Below are positions 16,525 to 26,021 of a stretch of 62,416 nucleotides of DNA, piece by piece. The notes beneath the pieces are model-generated. The model was not told the DNA's origin and did no database searches. It saw only the letters and a list, made by a program, of their open reading frames with translations. The translations under genes were made by a program, and so were the position numbers. The stretch comes from Candidatus Lachnoclostridium pullistercoris (GTDB taxonomy: Bacteria; Bacillota; Clostridia; Lachnospirales; Lachnospiraceae): contig DWWL01000047.1 in assembly GCA_019119775.1 (NCBI GenBank), forward strand, positions 1 through 62,416, in the 5' to 3' direction. How positions within the stretch are numbered: position 1 is the first letter of the stretch; each line of letters begins with the position of its first letter.

Positions 16525-17622
16525 ATGAAACTTGGCATAGTAGGATTGCCTAATGTAGGAAAAAGCACCCTTTTCAATTCTCTGACGAAGGCGGGCGCAG
16601 AGTCGGCCAACTACCCGTTCTGCACCATCGATCCCAACGTGGGCGTGGTGGCCGTGCCGGACGAGCGGTTAAAGCTGCTGGCGGACATGTACCATTCTCA
16701 GAAGATCACACCGGCAGTCATTGAATTTGTGGACATCGCCGGCCTGGTGAAGGGCGCCTCCAAAGGTGAGGGCCTGGGCAACCAGTTTCTCTCCAACATC
16801 CGGGAGGTGGACGCCATCGTCCATGTGGTCCGCTGTTTTGACGATCCCAATGTGATCCATGTGGACGGCAGCGTGGACCCCTTAAGAGATATTGAAACCA
16901 TCAATCTGGAGCTGATCTTCTCCGATCTGGAGATCCTGGAGCGGCGCATTTCCAAGGTGGGACGGGCCGCATTCAACGACAAGGCCCTGGCGAAGGAGCT
17001 GGAGGTCTTAAAAGGCATCAAGGCACACCTGGAAGAGGGAAAACTGGCAAAGAGCTATGTGCCTGACGACGAGGAGATGATCCCCTTCATCGCCTCCTTA
17101 AACCTGCTCACCTACAAGCCGGTGATCTTCGCCGCCAACGTGGGCGAGGGCGATCTGGCAGACGACGGAGCAAGCAATCCCTACGTGGCAAGCGTGCGGG
17201 AATTTGCCGCAGAAAACGGCTGCGAAGTGTTTGTCATCTGCGCTGAGATCGAGGAGGAGATCTCTGAGCTGGATGAGGATGAGAAGAAAATGTTCCTGGA
17301 TGATCTGGGGCTGAAGGAATCCGGACTGGAGAAGCTCATCGCCGCCAGCTACAGCCTATTAGGGCTTTTAAGCTACCTGACCGCCGGAGAAAAGGAGACG
17401 AGAGCCTGGACCATCACGAAGGGCACGAAAGCACCTCAGGCCGCCGGCAAGATCCACAGCGACTTTGAGCGCGGCTTCATCCGGGCAGAGGTGGTCAACT
17501 ACCGCGACCTGCTGGACTGCGGCAGCTACAACGCCGCCAAGGAAAAAGGTCTGGTCCGCCTGGAAGGAAAGGACTATGTGGTTCAGGACGGCGATGTGAT
17601 TTTGTTCCGGTTTAATGTGTAA
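16525..17622 (+). CDS. ychF: Redox-regulated ATPase/GTPase YchF (OLA1 family)
   Basis: Obg-related P-loop protein with ATPase activity, associated with ribosomes and stress responses. G1 motif GLPNVGKS (7-14), G3-like [20 protein letters not shown] (switch II), a coiled-coil insertion around 120-200, and a C-terminal TGS domain from about 280. 365 residues, the usual length. ATG 16525 is preceded by AGGAAGG. It appears monocistronic, ending at a convergent hairpin shared with the DUF1292 gene. Confidence 0.97.
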   Translation: MKLGIVGLPNVGKSTLFNSLTKAGAESANYPFCTIDPNVGVVAVPDERLKLLADMYHSQKITPAVIEFVDIAGLVKGASKGEGLGNQFLSNIREVDAIVHVVRCFDDPNVIHVDGSVDPLRDIETINLELIFSDLEILERRISKVGRAAFNDKALAKELEVLKGIKAHLEEGKLAKSYVPDDEEMIPFIASLNLLTYKPVIFAANVGEGDLADDGASNPYVASVREFAAENGCEVFVICAEIEEEISELDEDEKKMFLDDLGLKESGLEKLIAASYSLLGLLSYLTAGEKETRAWTITKGTKAPQAAGKIHSDFERGFIRAEVVNYRDLLDCGSYNAAKEKGLVRLEGKDYVVQDGDVILFRFNV

Positions 17623-17651
17623 TCCAAATATATTTTCCTGCTGACGTCAAA

Positions 17652-17687
17652 CGGCGGTATGCTCCCCTCTCCGGGAACATACCGCCG
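17652..17687. terminator. Bidirectional hairpin between ychF and the DUF1292 gene
   Basis: Inverted repeat CGGCGGTATG/CATACCGCCG (17652-17661, 17678-17687) between convergent genes. The T-runs on both sides are short (CTTTC, TTTGA), so terminator strength is uncertain. Confidence 0.6.
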
Positions 17688-17713
17688 CTTTCTGTCAGCA
17701 GCTGCTTCACATT

Positions 17714-18040
17714 TCAGTCGTCCAACTCGTCCTCTCCGATCAGCTCATCGTACTCCTGCTCGTCCAGAAGCTCGTCGAAGGCGTCTGCCACAATCTCGTA
17801 CTCCTCGTCGTCCTCGATGTTCTGGAGATCCGGATTGCCGTCGATCTCCGTGTAGCGGTACAGATAGACCTCTCCCTCATCCGCATCCTCTCCCTCGGTG
17901 GGAAGCAGGGCGATGTAGTCTCTTCCTCCAGCTTCAAAAATCGTCAGCACCACGCATTCCAGCTCGGAACCGTCGTCCAGAGTCAGAGTTACCGTCATCT
18001 CCTCAGACGGCTCTTCCATGTAATTTTTCTTATCGCTCAT
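17714..18040 (-). CDS. DUF1292 domain-containing protein
   Basis: Small, very acidic protein (108 residues) of the DUF1292 family, common in Firmicutes and of unknown biochemical role. Core pattern: MTVTLTLDDGSELECVVLTI, then RDYIALLP and VYLYRYTE, typical of the family. The last 40 residues are almost entirely Asp/Glu with aliphatics. ATG 18040 with AGAGG upstream. In many Firmicutes such genes lie near yrzL or ruvX; here the neighbour is a corrinoid adenosyltransferase, which gives no functional hint. Confidence 0.85.
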   Translation of the reverse strand: MSDKKNYMEEPSEEMTVTLTLDDGSELECVVLTIFEAGGRDYIALLPTEGEDADEGEVYLYRYTEIDGNPDLQNIEDDEEYEIVADAFDELLDEQEYDELIGEDELDD

Positions 18041-18121
18041 TCTTTAACCTCTCTTTGCCGGGAGACTGCCTCCCATTTATAAATCCAATGTATCAGACGG
18101 CAGGGAAAATTGCAACTGTTT

Positions 18122-18646
18122 TCAGTACTCGATTCCCTCCCTGGCGGCAATTCCCTTCTCAAAGGGATGGCGCACCGCCCGGATCTCGGAGATATAGTCG
18201 GCTCTCGCCTGAAGCTCCTCCGAAGGATTTCTGCCGGTGAGCACCACCTCCAGCGATTCCGGCTTGTGATCCAGGAACTGAAGAACGCTCTCCTCCGACA
18301 CCACGTTTCCGCTCACCGATGCCATGATCTCATCCAGAATGAGCAGGTCATAGTCAGCGGCCATCGCCGCTGTTTTGTCAAACTGACCCTGAAAATAGGC
18401 CGCCGCCTCCCGTTTTTCCTCCTCGCTCATGCGGAAGAGAAACCCGAAGGTCCTCTCACAGGGCAGCACTGTCACGCCGGGAAGCAGGCGCAGCATCTTT
18501 ACCTCCCCGGAATCCTCTGTCTTTAAAAAACGGGAGATCAGAACCCGTTTTCCCCTGCCGGCAGCTCTCACTGCCAGGCCCACGGCGGCAGTGGTTTTTC
18601 CCTTTCCGTCGCCGCAGTAAATGTGTATCAGTCCTCTGTCCTTCAC
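18122..18646 (-). CDS. cobO: Corrinoid adenosyltransferase (CobO/BtuR type)
   Basis: ATP:co(I)rrinoid adenosyltransferase, which forms the Co-adenosyl bond of adenosylcobalamin. The P-loop GDGKGKTTAAVGLAVRAAGRG lies right after the N-terminus, followed by DLLILDEI (Walker B) and VVLTGRNPSEEL, all family features. The start is set at GTG 18646, six bases after AAGGAG and overlapping the helicase stop (GTGA); this gives 174 residues, the usual size. Upstream in-frame codons belong to the helicase reading area. No other cobalamin genes are near, so it may serve salvage. Confidence 0.92.
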   Translation of the reverse strand: MKDRGLIHIYCGDGKGKTTAAVGLAVRAAGRGKRVLISRFLKTEDSGEVKMLRLLPGVTVLPCERTFGFLFRMSEEEKREAAAYFQGQFDKTAAMAADYDLLILDEIMASVSGNVVSEESVLQFLDHKPESLEVVLTGRNPSEELQARADYISEIRAVRHPFEKGIAAREGIEY

Positions 18647-20490
18647 TGGCTCTCCTTTCCGTAATACTCCCTGATAAAACGGGACGGCTCCTGTTTTCTG
18701 CCGTACCGCTCTTTTACGCTGCAGATGCACAGCCGCTCCTTGGCCCTGGTCATGGCCACGTAAAACATCCGCCGTTCTTCCTCTAAATCCGCCTCCAGCA
18801 CCGCTTTCCGGTGGGGCGTAATCCCCTCGTTGGCGTCAATGATGTAGACGATCCTGTACTCCAGCCCTTTGGAGCCGTGCATGGTCATGAGAGCCACCCC
18901 GTCCCGGTCCCCCGCCGGTTCTGTCTGGCTTCTGGCCTGGGCCGCCAGCTCTTTTCCATACTCTTCCATGTGGGCAAACCAGGCGGAAAAGCTGGAAAAA
19001 CCGGCGGCGCTCTCCTGAAGCTGATCGGCCACCTCCAGCAGTTCCTCCTCCTTCATCCGACGGAACCTGGCGTACTCTCTCAGATAATCATTGTACCCGA
19101 CTGCCTTGCGGATATAATTGACCGCCGCAGCCGGTTTTAATCTCCCGATGGCGGACAGATCAAACTCCAGCTGCTCGATCCGCTCTGCGATCCAGTCTTT
19201 GTCCTGGTAGAAAGATTTCACCTTTTCCCAGGATACGGGGGATGTCTCCAGGGCATCCCGGCTGATGTAGCGTTTGGGACGGTTGATAAATTCCAGCACC
19301 GTTGCCCGGTCCAGATCTCCCATGGACGCCCGGATGTAGGCCAGAATATTCCTGGAGATCCAGTGCTCGTAAATATTTGGAAGGCTGTCCCTGGTCTTAA
19401 ACGGCACGTTGTACTCCATCAGACGCTCCACTAAAAGCCTGGGCTCCAGGCTGGTGCGGTAGATGACGGCGATCTCCGAGAGGGGATAACCGCCGTCCCG
19501 CCACGCCAGGATCTCCTTTACCACCGCCAGCGCCTCGTCCTTCGCGTCCGGATAAAAACAGGTGCGCACCGGCGCACCCATTCCCTGTTCAGCCCGTATT
19601 TCCTTGGGAAAACGGGTCCTGTTGTGAGCGATCAGACGGCCTGCCGTCTCCACAATGGTCTTCGTGGAGCGGTAGTTGACGTCAAGCAGCACCTTTTCCG
19701 CATCCGGATAATCCCGCTCAAAGCCCAGCATGATCTCCGGCTTCGCTCCCCGGAAACGGTAGATGGACTGGTCATCGTCTCCCACAATAAAAAGATTGTT
19801 TTCCGGGAGCGCCAGCATGCGGACGATCTCGTATTGGATCCGGTTAATGTCCTGAAACTCGTCGATCAGGATGTAGGTGTATTTTTTCTGCCAGGCAGAC
19901 AGAATGTCCTTTCTCTGGCTGAACAGCTCCCAGCACATCACCAGCATGTCGTCGAAATCAATAAGCCCCAGGGCCCGGAGCTTCTCCTCGTAGCCGCGGT
20001 ACAGCTTTTTGAACACTTCCTCCGGACAGTTTTTGGAGTAATAGCAGGAGAGATCCATCATCTCTCCTTTTACGGCGCTGATCTCTCCCAGAACGGAGGA
20101 GATAAAGTCGGCCTCGTCCTCCGTCTCGATCTCCTCCTGCTCCGTCAGCTCCTTCAAAAACTGGACCCGCTGCTCTTCCCTGACAATATCCTTCGCCTGA
20201 TAGCCGTAGGCCAGCTTGAGGATGCGGAAAAATACGCTGTGAAAGGTGCCGAACGTCACCGGCAGCTTTTTTCCTCCCATCAGGCGCTCAAAACGCAGCT
20301 GCATCTCCCTGGCTGCCGCCCTGGTAAAGGTGATCACCAGAATGTTTCCGGGGGACACCACACCCTCCTCCGTCAGAGCCCGGACCCGCTCCGTGAGCAC
20401 GGTTGTCTTGCCGGAGCCAGGGCCTGCCAAAACCAGGATCGGTCCTTCCCGGTGGCGGATCGCCGCCTCCTGTGCTTCGTTAAATGCCAT
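18643..20490 (-). CDS. UvrD/PcrA-like superfamily I DNA helicase
   Basis: 3'-5' DNA helicase. Q-motif FNEAQEAAI, Walker [16 protein letters not shown] (about 22-36), Walker [10 protein letters not shown], motif [17 protein letters not shown], motif [22 protein letters not shown] and [10 protein letters not shown] are all present. At 615 residues it is about 100-130 shorter than typical PcrA/UvrD and lacks their C-terminal extension, so it is probably a second UvrD-like helicase and not the main repair enzyme. ATG 20490 overlaps the gltX end by 11 bases and the corrinoid adenosyltransferase overlaps its stop, so the three are one transcription unit. Confidence 0.92.
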   Translation of the reverse strand: MAFNEAQEAAIRHREGPILVLAGPGSGKTTVLTERVRALTEEGVVSPGNILVITFTRAAAREMQLRFERLMGGKKLPVTFGTFHSVFFRILKLAYGYQAKDIVREEQRVQFLKELTEQEEIETEDEADFISSVLGEISAVKGEMMDLSCYYSKNCPEEVFKKLYRGYEEKLRALGLIDFDDMLVMCWELFSQRKDILSAWQKKYTYILIDEFQDINRIQYEIVRMLALPENNLFIVGDDDQSIYRFRGAKPEIMLGFERDYPDAEKVLLDVNYRSTKTIVETAGRLIAHNRTRFPKEIRAEQGMGAPVRTCFYPDAKDEALAVVKEILAWRDGGYPLSEIAVIYRTSLEPRLLVERLMEYNVPFKTRDSLPNIYEHWISRNILAYIRASMGDLDRATVLEFINRPKRYISRDALETSPVSWEKVKSFYQDKDWIAERIEQLEFDLSAIGRLKPAAAVNYIRKAVGYNDYLREYARFRRMKEEELLEVADQLQESAAGFSSFSAWFAHMEEYGKELAAQARSQTEPAGDRDGVALMTMHGSKGLEYRIVYIIDANEGITPHRKAVLEADLEEERRMFYVAMTRAKERLCICSVKERYGRKQEPSRFIREYYGKESQ

Positions 20491-21946
20491 TGACGTCAGC
20501 TTCCAGCTTTTCGATGCCGATGCGGATCCGCCTTAAGCTCTCCTCTTTTCCCAGCACCTCCATGATCTCCGTGGCGCCGGCGGGAGTCATCTGCTTGCCG
20601 GACACAGCCGTCCGCAGAGGCCACATCACAAAACCGGTCTTGTAGCCTTTCTCCGACACATACTGGGAGAGGGCGGCATAAAGGGCATCGTTGCTGAAAT
20701 CCTCCTGTGCCTCCAGAATCGGCAGAGTCTCCTTCAGCACTGCCAGAGATTTGGCGGAGTCTGTTTTCATCTTCTTGTGGGTGTACATGGACACGTCGTA
20801 CTCCGGAAGCTCCTCAAAGAAGTCAATGTGATCCGCGATGTCCGGGAAGATCTCGATCCTGGTCTTCACCATGGCCGCGATCTTTCTCAGATCCAGATCT
20901 TTCTTGATCACCTGGCGGATATAGCCCTCCGCTCTCTCGTAGAACTTCTCAAAGTCCATGGCCTTCATGTACTCGCCGTTCATCCATTTTAATTTGGTCA
21001 TGTCAAACACCGCCGGGGATTTGCTCATCCGGTGGTAGTCAAATTCCTTCACCATCTCTTCCAGAGAAAAGATCTCCCGGTTGCTCTCCGGGGACCATCC
21101 CAGAAGGGCCACATAGTTGACCACTGCCTCGGAGATAAAGCCCTGCTCGATCAGGTCCTCATAGGAAGAATGGCCGCTTCTCTTGGAGAGCTTTTTGTGC
21201 TCCTCGTTGGTGATCAGCGGGCAGTGAACATACACCGGCACTTCCCAGCCAAAGGCGTCGTAAAGGCGGTTGTACTTCGGGGAAGAAGAAAGGTACTCAT
21301 TTCCCCGCACCACATGGGTGATGCCCATGAGATGGTCGTCCACCACATTGGCGAAATTGTAGGTGGGATAGCCGTCGGATTTGATCAGGATCATGTCGTC
21401 CAGCTCGGAATTGTCCACGGTGATATCCCCGTAGATCTCATCGTGGAAGGTGGTGGTCCCCTCCGTCGGGTTATTCTGACGGATCACAAATGGCTTTCCG
21501 GCCTTTAAGTTGGCTTCCACCTCTTCTTTTGACAGATGGAGACAGTGCTTGTCGTAGGTCATGATCTCCTCGCCGTTCACCGTCTTCTTTAAGCTGTCCA
21601 GGCGTTCCTGGGTGCAGAAGCAGTAGTAGGCTTCTCCCTTGTCCACCAGCATCTGGGCATATTTCATGTAGATGCCCGCTTTCTGGCGCTCACTCTGAAC
21701 GTAGGGGCCAACGCCTCCGTCCTTGTCCGGTCCCTCATCGTGGATCAGGCCGGTCTCTGCCAGCGTGCGGTAGATAATGTCAACCGCTCCCTCCACATAT
21801 CTCTCCTGGTCTGTATCTTCAATGCGGAGAAGGAAATCTCCTCCCTCGTGCTTCGCGATCAGGTAGGCGTAAAGCGCCGTTCTCAAATTTCCAACGTGCA
21901 TCCGGCCGGTAGGGCTGGGGGCATATCTGGTTCTGATTTTATTCAT
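20480..21946 (-). CDS. gltX: Glutamyl-tRNA synthetase
   Basis: Class Ic aminoacyl-tRNA synthetase charging tRNA-Glu (possibly also tRNA-Gln for amidation). HIGH motif as HVGN (17-20) after APSPTG, KMSKS motif as KLSKR (252-256), and an all-helical anticodon-binding C-terminus. 488 residues from ATG 21946, which is 11 bases after AGGAG; a GTG 12 bases upstream overlaps the ribosome site and is rejected. First gene of the gltX-helicase-adenosyltransferase run. Confidence 0.96.
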   Translation of the reverse strand: MNKIRTRYAPSPTGRMHVGNLRTALYAYLIAKHEGGDFLLRIEDTDQERYVEGAVDIIYRTLAETGLIHDEGPDKDGGVGPYVQSERQKAGIYMKYAQMLVDKGEAYYCFCTQERLDSLKKTVNGEEIMTYDKHCLHLSKEEVEANLKAGKPFVIRQNNPTEGTTTFHDEIYGDITVDNSELDDMILIKSDGYPTYNFANVVDDHLMGITHVVRGNEYLSSSPKYNRLYDAFGWEVPVYVHCPLITNEEHKKLSKRSGHSSYEDLIEQGFISEAVVNYVALLGWSPESNREIFSLEEMVKEFDYHRMSKSPAVFDMTKLKWMNGEYMKAMDFEKFYERAEGYIRQVIKKDLDLRKIAAMVKTRIEIFPDIADHIDFFEELPEYDVSMYTHKKMKTDSAKSLAVLKETLPILEAQEDFSNDALYAALSQYVSEKGYKTGFVMWPLRTAVSGKQMTPAGATEIMEVLGKEESLRRIRIGIEKLEADVNGI

Positions 21947-22082
21947 CACTTTTTTCACTCCTGTATGGTTTCTATTCAGCGGCCCGCCCGCCAGGGGCGT
22001 CCTTTAAGCCGCCGGAGCCGGGACCTGCCGTCCCTGCGCCCACTTATTATATAACGATGGTACGGAAAATACAACGGATTTC

Positions 22083-23261
22083 TCACCGGTCTGCTTCCTC
22101 CCCGCCCAGAAGGCAGGCCAGAAGCTGGGGCAGAGCGCAGCTGCTGCTCTTTTTCACAAAATTCTCCAGCCGCTCCAGATTCTGATCGGAATGCTCCACC
22201 TGGCGGGAGTACATCCAGGCCGCCCGGATAAATGCCTGCTCCGGCAGCTGTTCGTCCCCCGCTGCCATGATTCCCGCCGCCAGCCGCCGGACCGCAAGGA
22301 GGCTGAAGGCAGCCAGCCCCGCCTTTGTCCAGCCGTTCCCGTCGTATACCGCCCCCGGGTAGAGCAGATAGAGAAAATATTCCATAAGGTTTAATCCCTG
22401 ACTGGAGATGAGGGGCCATTCCAGGGGGGCAGGAGCTTTTCCGGCCGGTCCCCGGCGGGCAGAGCGCAGAAGCTCTTTAAAGCCGCCGGAAATCTCTTCC
22501 AGCCGCTCCAGCTCATCCAGATATTCTTCCTCCAGACTCCTCCGCTGAAATCCCATCTCCCGAAACGGAGCCATTTTTCTCTCCAGGGACTTAGCCGGCG
22601 CCATTTCATAGCGGGCGCAGAGACCGCCGATCTGGTCATAAGCCTGGCGGCGCAGCCGCCGCTGCCCGTCGCGGACCAGGGCCAGGACAGCCCCTGCCCG
22701 GACATCCGCCTTCAGTTCTGTCCGGCGCAGCAGAAAAAACATGGCCTGGCGCAGGCGCAGCAGGCCGTCCAACAGCTGCCGGTCCGGGAGCGGAAGGCCG
22801 CTCAAATCATCAGCCGGGCCGGTGCCCTCTCCGTGCAGGGAAGCTCCGGACGTTTTCTCTCTCGTCTGATAGATCACCGGTTCTTTCTGCTCCAGCACCA
22901 GCCTGGCCGCCGCAGGGCAGGACAGGGACAGACTTACCTCAGCCAGATCCCCGTAGGACTCCTCGTGGCGGGGGTAAATCCGGCAGGTCCGGCACATCAT
23001 CGATTCCCCCAGATCGACGCAGAGGCCGCACAGCCCATGGCGGTCCAAAAACATGCACCGCCCATCCTGATTCAGCAGAAACCTTCGTTTCCTGTGATCA
23101 ATGTGGCTGCGCAGCTTTGCCCCCATCAGTCCACCCACTGCCATATACCTGCCGTAAGTCTCCCGGTCAATGGAAATTCCCCAGCCCTGGCAGCAGGTGT
23201 CCGGACAGGCGGACGCGCTGCAGGCAAATCTGTGATAATAAGACGGGTAAACCACCTGCAT
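22083..23261 (-). CDS. FliB-like (flagellin lysine-N-methylase family) Cys-rich protein
   Basis: The N-terminus MQVVYPSYYHRFACSASACP followed by DTCCQGW, then CMFLDRHGLCGLC and MMCRTCRIYPR, is the cysteine pattern of the FliB/YkgJ-type family, in which clustered cysteines probably hold metal or an iron-sulfur centre. FliB methylates flagellin lysines in Salmonella, but the family is widespread in non-motile Firmicutes with unknown substrates. No flagellar gene is present here. ATG 23261 is chosen because GGGGAG precedes it and the family starts there. 392 residues; the C-terminal half is helical and variable. Confidence 0.8.
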   Translation of the reverse strand: MQVVYPSYYHRFACSASACPDTCCQGWGISIDRETYGRYMAVGGLMGAKLRSHIDHRKRRFLLNQDGRCMFLDRHGLCGLCVDLGESMMCRTCRIYPRHEESYGDLAEVSLSLSCPAAARLVLEQKEPVIYQTREKTSGASLHGEGTGPADDLSGLPLPDRQLLDGLLRLRQAMFFLLRRTELKADVRAGAVLALVRDGQRRLRRQAYDQIGGLCARYEMAPAKSLERKMAPFREMGFQRRSLEEEYLDELERLEEISGGFKELLRSARRGPAGKAPAPLEWPLISSQGLNLMEYFLYLLYPGAVYDGNGWTKAGLAAFSLLAVRRLAAGIMAAGDEQLPEQAFIRAAWMYSRQVEHSDQNLERLENFVKKSSSCALPQLLACLLGGEEADR

Positions 23262-23325
23262 TTCCCGTTTCTCCCCCTCTCTTCTGACTGAAATCAAACC
23301 TCCGGAAAACAGATCCCCTGACTCC

Positions 23326-23481
23326 AGTGCGAATATATGCCTGGCCACTTGGCGAGGTCTTTTACGAGCTTAGTGGCCATGGTATCTTATGAGCACTTGA
23401 CAAGGTCCTTTCGAGTCTAGTGCGAATATATGCCTGGCCGCTTAGCGAGGTCTTTCACGAGCTTAGCGGCCATGGTATAAT
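23326..23481 (+). repeat. Dispersed hairpin-promoter cassette, family A copy 1
   Basis: Three hairpins in tandem: 23342-23379 (TGGCCACTTGGC/GCTTAGTGGCCA), 23393-23423 (GCACTTGAC/GTCTAGTGC) and 23435-23472 (TGGCCGCTTAGC/GCTTAGCGGCCA). They are joined by GCGAATATATGCCTGG and GGTATCTTATGA linkers. Loops are near-constant (GAGGTCTTTCACGA in the third). The block ends in TGGTATAAT, an extended -10 box at 23476-23481, 43 bases before the P-loop kinase start. A second copy in opposite orientation lies at 52372-52473. Confidence 0.85.
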
Positions 23482-23523
23482 AGGCCCATCCCCTCATCCA
23501 TCAAATTGCAAAGGAGACAGCCT

Positions 23524-24042
23524 ATGAAACATCTGATCATCGTAAACGGAACCATGGGCGCCGGCAAGACTACGGTTTGCCGCTGCCTGACAAAGCTCCT
23601 GCCGGCCAACGTTTTTCTGGACGGCGACTGGTGCTGGGATATGACTCCCTTCACCGTGACGGAGGAGACGAAGGCCATGGTCCTTGAAAACATTTCTTTT
23701 CTGCTGAACCAGTTTCTCTCCTGCTCCTCCCTGGAATATGTGATCTTCTGCTGGGTCATCCACCAGAAAGAAATCCTGCAGGATATTTTATCCCGCCTGC
23801 AGACGGAAAACTGCCGGGTGCTCACCGTCTCCCTCATCTGCTCCGAGGACGCTCTCCGCAGACGCCTGGAAAATGATGTGCGCGCAGGGATCCGAACCGA
23901 GGACGTCATCGCCAGGAGCGTCGCCCGGCTGGCCTGCTACCGGGATTTCCCCTCCGTCAAGGTGGACGTCTCAGAAATCTCCCCGCAGGAGGCAGCCGCC
24001 CGCATCGCCGCCATGGCTGCCCGGCCGGAAGATGACGCCTGA
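23524..24042 (+). CDS. P-loop nucleotide kinase-like protein
   Basis: Small AAA/kinase-fold protein of 172 residues. Walker A GTMGAGKTT lies at about residues 9-17, followed by LDGDWCWDM (a substrate-site pattern of small-molecule or nucleotide kinases), and a LID-like Arg-rich segment EDALRRRLENDVRAGIR. ATG 23524 follows AAAGGAG; an earlier in-frame ATG lacks a ribosome site. The substrate cannot be told from sequence. It is read from the extended -10 box at the end of the family A cassette, on the opposite strand to both neighbours, and its last codons merge into a 34-bp tandem repeat. Confidence 0.75.
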   Translation: MKHLIIVNGTMGAGKTTVCRCLTKLLPANVFLDGDWCWDMTPFTVTEETKAMVLENISFLLNQFLSCSSLEYVIFCWVIHQKEILQDILSRLQTENCRVLTVSLICSEDALRRRLENDVRAGIRTEDVIARSVARLACYRDFPSVKVDVSEISPQEAAARIAAMAARPEDDA

Positions 24043-24119
24043 GCTCCGATGCACCCGGCCGGAAGCCAGCGTCCTGCCTTCAGCCCACCCGGCCGGAAAC
24101 CGGCGTTTGCCCTTCAGCG
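24020..24119. repeat. 34-bp tandem repeat between convergent genes
   Basis: CCCGGCCGGAA recurs at 24020, 24054 and 24088, a 34-base period. The second and third units are similar along their length (CACCCGGCCGGAA...CCTTCAGC); the first overlaps the kinase 3' end and is degenerate. No CRISPR-like spacing. The region separates the kinase from the methyltransferase gene. Confidence 0.6.
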
Positions 24120-24141
24120 CGCAAAGCCGGCCCGGCCGCTG

Positions 24142-25884
24142 TCATTTCCAGAAACCGTCCTTTATGGACTCATAGCCCCGGTCTTTCAGAGCCGCCCACG
24201 GCTCTTCCCTATGGCCGAAGCGCCGTCTTAACTCCCGGCGCAGAAATCTCAGGGCCGGCTCCTTCATGGCCTTTTCACAAGGCCCGTCACAGATCCGCTC
24301 ATACCACCGGATCAGGCAGCCGGCCGTGAAAAATCCGCCATCCCCCTGCTCTCTTCCCGTCAGGAGTCCCGCTGCCGCGTCCAGCCGGTCGCAGCCCGTC
24401 TCCGCCTCCGAGGAGACTTCTTCCGGCACAGGCTCTCCCAGCGCCGCCTTAAATGTACAGATCAAGGCGCCGGCCATGGCCTCCCGCACCTTTCTCTCCT
24501 CCGCCTCCATTCCGGGGGCGGAAAGGCCGCTTAAAAGCTCTGCGGGAGACGGATCTGAAACGGCCTCCTCCGTCTGCAGCCACGGCCGCAGCAGCCTGTC
24601 CAGAGTCCTCTCTTTTTCCGTCAGTTTTCGGTAGATATAAGCCTCCACCGCGCCTGCTGTGCGGTTATTTTCCTCACCCAGCACCCGCAGCACCTCCGGC
24701 GGCAGGGCATTTTTATAAAACAGACTGTCCTGGCCGGTCACAGGAGGCTGATAGCTCTCCCCAAGCAGCCGCTCTCCCATCTGGTCCCGCCAGAGACGGC
24801 TTTCCTTCTTATAGCTATCCGGGTCTGCCAGATCCATCTGCGGATGCTCTCTCTTCTGGTGGAGGATCTCCGCCGCCTGGATCACTCTCCACGCCTCCTG
24901 TCCTTTCCTGCGCAGGAAACGGTCCAGGGCCGCTTTCGCCGTTCCTCTCTCCAGTCCGACCGTCTCCCCCTGGTAAAGCTCCACCGCCGCCAGAAGCTGC
25001 CTGGCCACCGCCCGCACCATGGGGACTACAGAGCTGTTTCCCGTGAGGTTTTTCACCTCCACAAAAGACTCCGGCATCCGGTAGCTGTCCGGAAATCCCT
25101 GAAGGCGGAACAGCTCCCGCTCTGTCATCCGGCGCTCATTGTTCACCAGCAGATAATTGGCGCTGGCTCCCGCCCGCAGAGAGCAGGCGTAGTGATGGGG
25201 CGTCACCATGCCGGAGACATTTTCATTGGTGATGTAGGGCCTCTCCGGCTCCCGCCCGCACCGCTCCAGCATCTTTTTCATCTTGCGTTCCCGGATCTTC
25301 GGGCTCACGTAGTAGCTCTTTTTTATCTCTCCTTCCGGCTCTAAAATATCCGCCAGGCTTTTTCTCTTCTCCCTGGAAACCCCTTCCGGAAAGGCAAACA
25401 GAATCGGGCTGGAAAATCCCACCGTCACCAGCCTCTCCCGCTTCTGGGGCACGCCGTAGTCCCAGGCATTTAACACCTTTCCGTAAACCGTATATCCAAG
25501 GCCGGTCAGCCGCCTTTTCAGCTCTTCATAGGTATTTCCTCCGGAATGGGACAGCAGATTTTTCCCGTTTTCCAGCACAAATGCCTGCGGCCGCTTTTCC
25601 TGAAGGATCGCCTCCACCGCCGGAAGAAGCCCATTTTCCCCCAGCACCTTTGAGAGGGAAAATGGGAAATCCGCCAGCAGGATGTCAAAATCCGGCAGCG
25701 TCTCCGGCGCCAGCTCCCGCACGTCTCCGGCCGGAGTATCCCCGAAATTTTCCTCATAGGCGCGCCTGGCGTCCGGGTCCGTCTCGCAGCTGAACACGCA
25801 GGTTCCCCCCGCCTGCTCAAAGCCCATCCGCATACCTCCGATCCCGGCAAACAAATCCGCAAATGTAAAGGATGTGCAATTCAT
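24142..25884 (-). CDS. C5 cytosine DNA methyltransferase-like protein lacking the catalytic PCQ motif
   Basis: The N-terminal 300 residues have the C5-methyltransferase fold order: motif I FADLFAGIGGMRMGF (8-22), motif VI as ENG (105-107, normally ENV), motif VIII VPQKRERLVTVGF (145-157), motif IX RRMTERELFRLQGFPDS (251-267) and motif X GNSSVVPMVRAVARQLL (282-298). Motif IV, normally FPCQPFS, reads DFPFS (72-76): the Cys-Gln-Pro is missing, so canonical cytosine methylation is unlikely. Residues 310-580 are a helical extension I do not recognise. The gene is intact and in frame. ATG 25884 follows AGGAGAG. No restriction endonuclease gene is adjacent. It could be a DNA-binding pseudo-enzyme or a remnant of a modification system. 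Confidence 0.82.
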   Translation of the reverse strand: MNCTSFTFADLFAGIGGMRMGFEQAGGTCVFSCETDPDARRAYEENFGDTPAGDVRELAPETLPDFDILLADFPFSLSKVLGENGLLPAVEAILQEKRPQAFVLENGKNLLSHSGGNTYEELKRRLTGLGYTVYGKVLNAWDYGVPQKRERLVTVGFSSPILFAFPEGVSREKRKSLADILEPEGEIKKSYYVSPKIRERKMKKMLERCGREPERPYITNENVSGMVTPHHYACSLRAGASANYLLVNNERRMTERELFRLQGFPDSYRMPESFVEVKNLTGNSSVVPMVRAVARQLLAAVELYQGETVGLERGTAKAALDRFLRRKGQEAWRVIQAAEILHQKREHPQMDLADPDSYKKESRLWRDQMGERLLGESYQPPVTGQDSLFYKNALPPEVLRVLGEENNRTAGAVEAYIYRKLTEKERTLDRLLRPWLQTEEAVSDPSPAELLSGLSAPGMEAEERKVREAMAGALICTFKAALGEPVPEEVSSEAETGCDRLDAAAGLLTGREQGDGGFFTAGCLIRWYERICDGPCEKAMKEPALRFLRRELRRRFGHREEPWAALKDRGYESIKDGFWK

Positions 25885-26021
25885 ATATTCTCTCCTGTCT
25901 TTTTTCTCTTTCGCCGCTCCCTGCCGTTTTTGACCGCTCCCAACAGCAGATCACCCGATGGCTCCGGCATTCTACTCAAAGTATATCATCGGAGAGAAAA
26001 AATTTCCAGCAAAACAAGGCT

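Noticed and set aside
23326..24119. CRISPR array
   Set aside because: Repeats are hairpin cassettes or a 34-bp tandem with no unique spacers, and no cas genes are present.
24453..25344. Plus-strand frames opposite the methyltransferase
   Set aside because: Pro/Arg/Ser-rich products typical of the antisense of GC-rich coding DNA.
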